Below, piece by piece: positions 62,649-64,000 of a stretch of 64,000 nucleotides of DNA. Position 1 is the stretch's first letter, and the number at the start of each line of letters is the position of its first letter. The DNA lies in the NCBI GenBank assembly GCA_034359265.1, contig CP136890.1, forward strand, positions 47,838,501 to 47,902,500. The letters run 5' to 3'. The notes beneath the pieces were generated by a model. The model was not told the DNA's origin. It searched no databases and was given only the letters and a program-made list of their open reading frames with translations. The position numbers were made by a program, and so were the translations under genes. The stretch is from Canna indica. Taxonomy: Eukaryota; Streptophyta; Magnoliopsida; Zingiberales; Cannaceae.

Positions 62649-64000
62649 TTGACCGACTAATGCAAAGAATTACACGCTTTTCGAACAGAATGCTGAACGA
62701 AGCCTACTGATTGAACTTTCGGGTATCGACTCGAAACGACCAAAAATCTGTGTCCCGGGCGACTCCAGATCATTCACTGTGATGGGAGAAGTTGTTAATC
62801 GAGTTATTTTTGACAGACTAATGCAAAGAATTGCAAGATTTTTCGAATAGAATCTTGAACTTTCGGGTATCGACTCGAAACGACCAGAAATCTGAGTCCC
62901 GGGCGACTCCAGATCATTCACTGTGATGGGAGAAGTTGTTAATCGAGTTATTTTTGACCGACTAATGCGAAGAATTACACGCTTTTTCGAACAGAATGCT
63001 GAAAGAAGCCTACTGATTGAATTTTCGGGTATCGACTCGAAACGACCAGAAATCTGAGTCCCGGGCGACTCCAGATCATTCACTGTGATGGGAGAAGTTG
63101 TTAATCGAGTTATTTTTGACCGACTAATGCAAAGAATTACACGCTTTTTCGAACAGAATGCTGAAAGAAGCCTACTGATTGAATTTTCGGGTATCGACTC
63201 GAAAAGACCACAAATCTGAGTCCCGGGCGACTCCAGATCATTCACTGTGATGGGAGATGTTGTTAATCGAGTTATTTTTGACCGACTAATGCAAAGAATT
63301 GCAAGATTTTTCGAATAGAATCTTGAACTTTCGGGTATCGACTCGAAACGACCAGAAATCTGAGTCCCGGGCGACTCCAGATCATTCACTGTGATGGGAG
63401 AAGTTGTTAATCGAGTTATTTTTGACCGACTAATGCGAAGAATTACACGCTTTTTCGAACAGAATGCTGAAAGAAGCCTACTGATTGAATTTTCGGGTAT
63501 CGACTCGAAACGACCAGACATCTGAGTCCCGGGCGACTCCAGATCATTCACTGTGATGGGAGATGTTGTTAATCGAGTTATTTTTGACCGACTAATGCAA
63601 AGAATTACACGCTTTTCGAACAGAATGCTGAACGAAGCCTACTGATTGAACTTTCGGGTATCGACTCGAAACGACCAGAAATCTGTGTCCCGGGCGACTC
63701 CAGATCATTCACTGTGATGGGAGAAGTTGTTAATCGAGTTATTTTTGACAGACTAATGCAAAGAATTGCAAGATTTTTCGAATAGAATCTTGAACTTTCG
63801 GGTATCGACTCGAAACGACCAGAAATCTGAGTCCCGGGCGACTCCAGATCATTCAATGTGATGAGAGAAGTTGTTAATCGAGTTATTTTTGACCTACTAA
63901 TGCAAAGAATTACACGCTTTTTCGATCAGAATGCTGAACGAAGCCTACTGATTGAACTTTCGGGTATTGACTCGAAACGATCAGAAATCTGAGTCCCGGG
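62649..64000 (+). repeat. 17-mer HOR, last copy, cut by the window end
   Basis: Monomers 1-8 are complete and monomer 9 (D, CGATCAG) starts at 63889 and is cut at 112 bp. Monomer 1 has TGCAAAG and not TGCAAAC, monomer 6 has GCTGAAAG and not GCTGTAAG, and CCAGACATC near 63516 is private. The array continues beyond the window. Confidence 0.92.

Larger units (their letters stand above)
1..64000 (+). repeat. Continuous satellite DNA array, ~161-bp monomer
   Basis: The same ~161-bp unit repeats head to tail over the whole window, with no inversion and no non-repeat base. Taking TTGACC (or TTGACA, TTAACA) after the T-run as monomer start, starts fall at 1, 162, 324, 485, 646 and so on up to 63889, giving 403 full monomers and one partial. 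Spacing is always 161, 162, 163 or 144 bp. The consensus is about 44% GC (71 of 161) with about 11 CpG. The GC-rich half (about positions 65-135 of the unit) holds short inverted repeats; the rest is AT-richer. Monomer length is close to a nucleosome repeat. Known biology: long HOR-structured arrays like this are typical of eukaryotic centromeric or pericentromeric heterochromatin; that location is an inference here. No stretch is free of the repeat, so there is no hidden intergenic region to annotate. Confidence 0.99.

Noticed and set aside
22..63856. Dozens of minus-strand open frames of 78-293 codons and plus-strand frames of 67 codons, all with near-identical products
   Set aside because: They are reading frames through the satellite. 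Their ends fall where a 161- or 163-bp monomer shifts the frame, the starts and stops lie at fixed places in the repeat, and the same product recurs with each HOR copy. No domain, promoter or gene context is visible, so none is called as a CDS.
1..64000. CRISPR array
   Set aside because: The unit has no unique spacers. Every base of the ~161-bp period is conserved between copies, and no cas gene is present.
1..64000. CENP-B box (TTCG....A..CGGG) in the monomer
   Set aside because: I checked each TTCG on both strands of the consensus. The best partial match is CTTCGTT on the minus strand, but the A and CGGG that the motif needs do not follow.
1..64000. Transposon-derived or LTR array
   Set aside because: There are no terminal repeats, target-site duplications, reverse transcriptase or transposase fragments; only the short monomer recurs.
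1..64000. Telomeric or simple-sequence repeat
   Set aside because: The period is about 161 bp with complex internal sequence. There is no short-motif tract beyond a run of four to six Ts.
1..64000. Assembly artefact as sole cause of the repeat pattern
   Set aside because: Copies carry many private and shared point changes in consistent register, which a simple collapse or duplication error would not create. Local copy number could still be wrong and needs read support.

Overview
The whole window is one uninterrupted satellite DNA array. From the first to the last base it consists of head-to-tail copies of a single repeat of about 161 bp, all in the same orientation. I could place every monomer boundary: there are 403 complete monomers plus a final partial one from 63889. 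I found no protein gene, RNA gene, mobile element, CRISPR array or unique sequence. The array runs off both ends. This is a eukaryotic heterochromatic array, most likely centromeric or pericentromeric (inference). I cannot name the species. The consensus is about 44% GC and carries about 11 CpG per 161 bp, which argues against a genome with heavy germline CpG methylation such as a vertebrate, and fits many invertebrates. That is a weak hint only.

Monomers fall into length classes: A, 161 bp (four Ts before CGAAC); B, 162 bp (five Ts, with linked substitutions); C, 163 bp (B plus a 1-bp insertion at CCACGATC); S, 144 bp (net 18-bp internal deletion); and D, 162 bp (starts TTGACCTAC, carries GTATTGAC). 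Each consensus monomer has three short dyad-symmetric elements packed into its GC-rich half, including a SmaI-type CCCGGG core.

Layout. (1) 1-8799 is A/B/C with five copies of an A-B-S-C(B) cassette. (2) 8800-14610 is an 11-monomer, 1776-bp higher-order repeat (HOR). (3) 14611-30093 is only long monomers, with 7-mers of 1128 bp, a 9-mer pair of 1453 bp and nested 3-mer to 10-mer duplications. (4) At 30094 the composition changes sharply: S and D monomers become regular parts of a 6-mer of 933 bp (to about 35820 and again at 43083-46814), flanking a 13-mer of 2045 bp that also exists as an expanded 20-mer of 3172 bp (35821-43082). (5) 46815-64000 is a 17-mer HOR of 2657 bp in three full copies, followed by copies altered by exact 6-monomer deletion or duplication and by two copies of an 11-mer of 1740 bp.

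Nothing here looks like a gene system. The interest lies in how readable the history of the array is: successive HORs built by unequal exchange in whole-monomer steps, with private mutations marking which copies came from which. The many open reading frames, the longest 293 codons, are a by-product of 162 and 144 both being multiples of three.
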